From: Buttiauxella sp965119215
Lineage (GTDB): Bacteria > Pseudomonadota > Gammaproteobacteria > Enterobacterales > Enterobacteriaceae
Assembly (NCBI GenBank): GCA_965119215.1
Contig: CBCPKK010000027.1
Span: 1 to 64,000, forward strand
Length of the DNA: 64,000 nucleotides
Direction of reading: 5' to 3'
Shown piece by piece: positions 63,983 to 64,000 of this stretch. The notes below the pieces were generated by a model, which did not search any database, was not told the DNA's origin, and saw only the letters and a program-made list of their open reading frames with translations. A program made the translations under genes and the position numbers. Numbering within the stretch: the first letter of the stretch is position 1; every line of letters begins with the position of its first letter.

Positions 63983-64000
63983 ATGGAAAAGTTAACTGGC
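63983..64000 (+). CDS. Start of a gene cut by the window edge (possibly nanA)
   Basis: ATG 63983 follows AAAGAGG at a good distance, and only six codons (MEKLTG) are inside the window. The shared operators and the absence of nanA elsewhere in this window make N-acetylneuraminate lyase a reasonable guess, but six residues cannot establish it. Confidence 0.5.

Overview
The window is chromosomal DNA of an enterobacterium (family Enterobacteriaceae or a close relative, not E. coli itself). The evidence is a backbone in E. coli-like order with near-identical protein lengths: mug, rpoD, dnaG, rpsU, tsaD, plsY, folB, uppP, then cca, ygiM, ygiF, glnE, hldE, ubiK, ribB, zupT, ygiD, ygiC, ygiB, tolC, nudF, yqiB, cpdA, yqiA and parE. 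I cannot fix the genus from the sequence alone. Accessory blocks interrupt this backbone.

Left end (1-7535): a complete tauABCD taurine operon, a nepI-like nucleoside exporter and a DUF2461-type protein. Next comes a small decayed integrative element (5777-7499), bounded by perfect 86-bp direct repeats that include the 3' part of tRNA-Ile2(CAU), ileX. It holds a tyrosine-recombinase fragment fused to a Fic gene that has lost its start, plus a small convergent ORF.

7662-43374: backbone genes for DNA repair, the macromolecular-synthesis operon, t6A tRNA modification, phospholipid, folate and undecaprenyl-phosphate metabolism, CCA addition, glutamine synthetase control, LPS heptose, riboflavin (with an FMN riboswitch), zinc uptake, TolC, cAMP phosphodiesterase and topoisomerase IV. 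Between uppP and cca sits a five-gene sugar locus (16294-24186): PTS IIB, PTS IIC, a GH38 alpha-mannosidase, an HPr-EI-EIIA fusion and an FHS-type transporter. An intrinsic terminator stands just in front of its first gene.

43375-58163: a contact-dependent growth inhibition (CDI) locus lies directly after parE. Its order is cdiB (outer-membrane exporter), cdiC (HlyC-type acyltransferase), cdiA (3336 residues) and cdiI. The CdiA C-terminus is recognisably barnase, with all four catalytic positions present, and the immunity protein is recognisably barstar. Downstream are orphan modules: a mosaic of cdiA pieces ending in AENN, a second toxin with a two-helix membrane immunity protein, and a decayed third toxin tail with another cdiA scrap.

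58164-64000: an Ail/OmpX-type outer-membrane protein, a frameshifted DUF1471-like remnant, and a sialic acid locus (nanE, nanK, an SSS-family SiaT, nanQ and an RpiR-type regulator). Paired 13-bp dyads with exactly 30-bp centre-to-centre spacing occur before nanE and before the gene cut by the right edge. They are good candidates for the regulator's operators.
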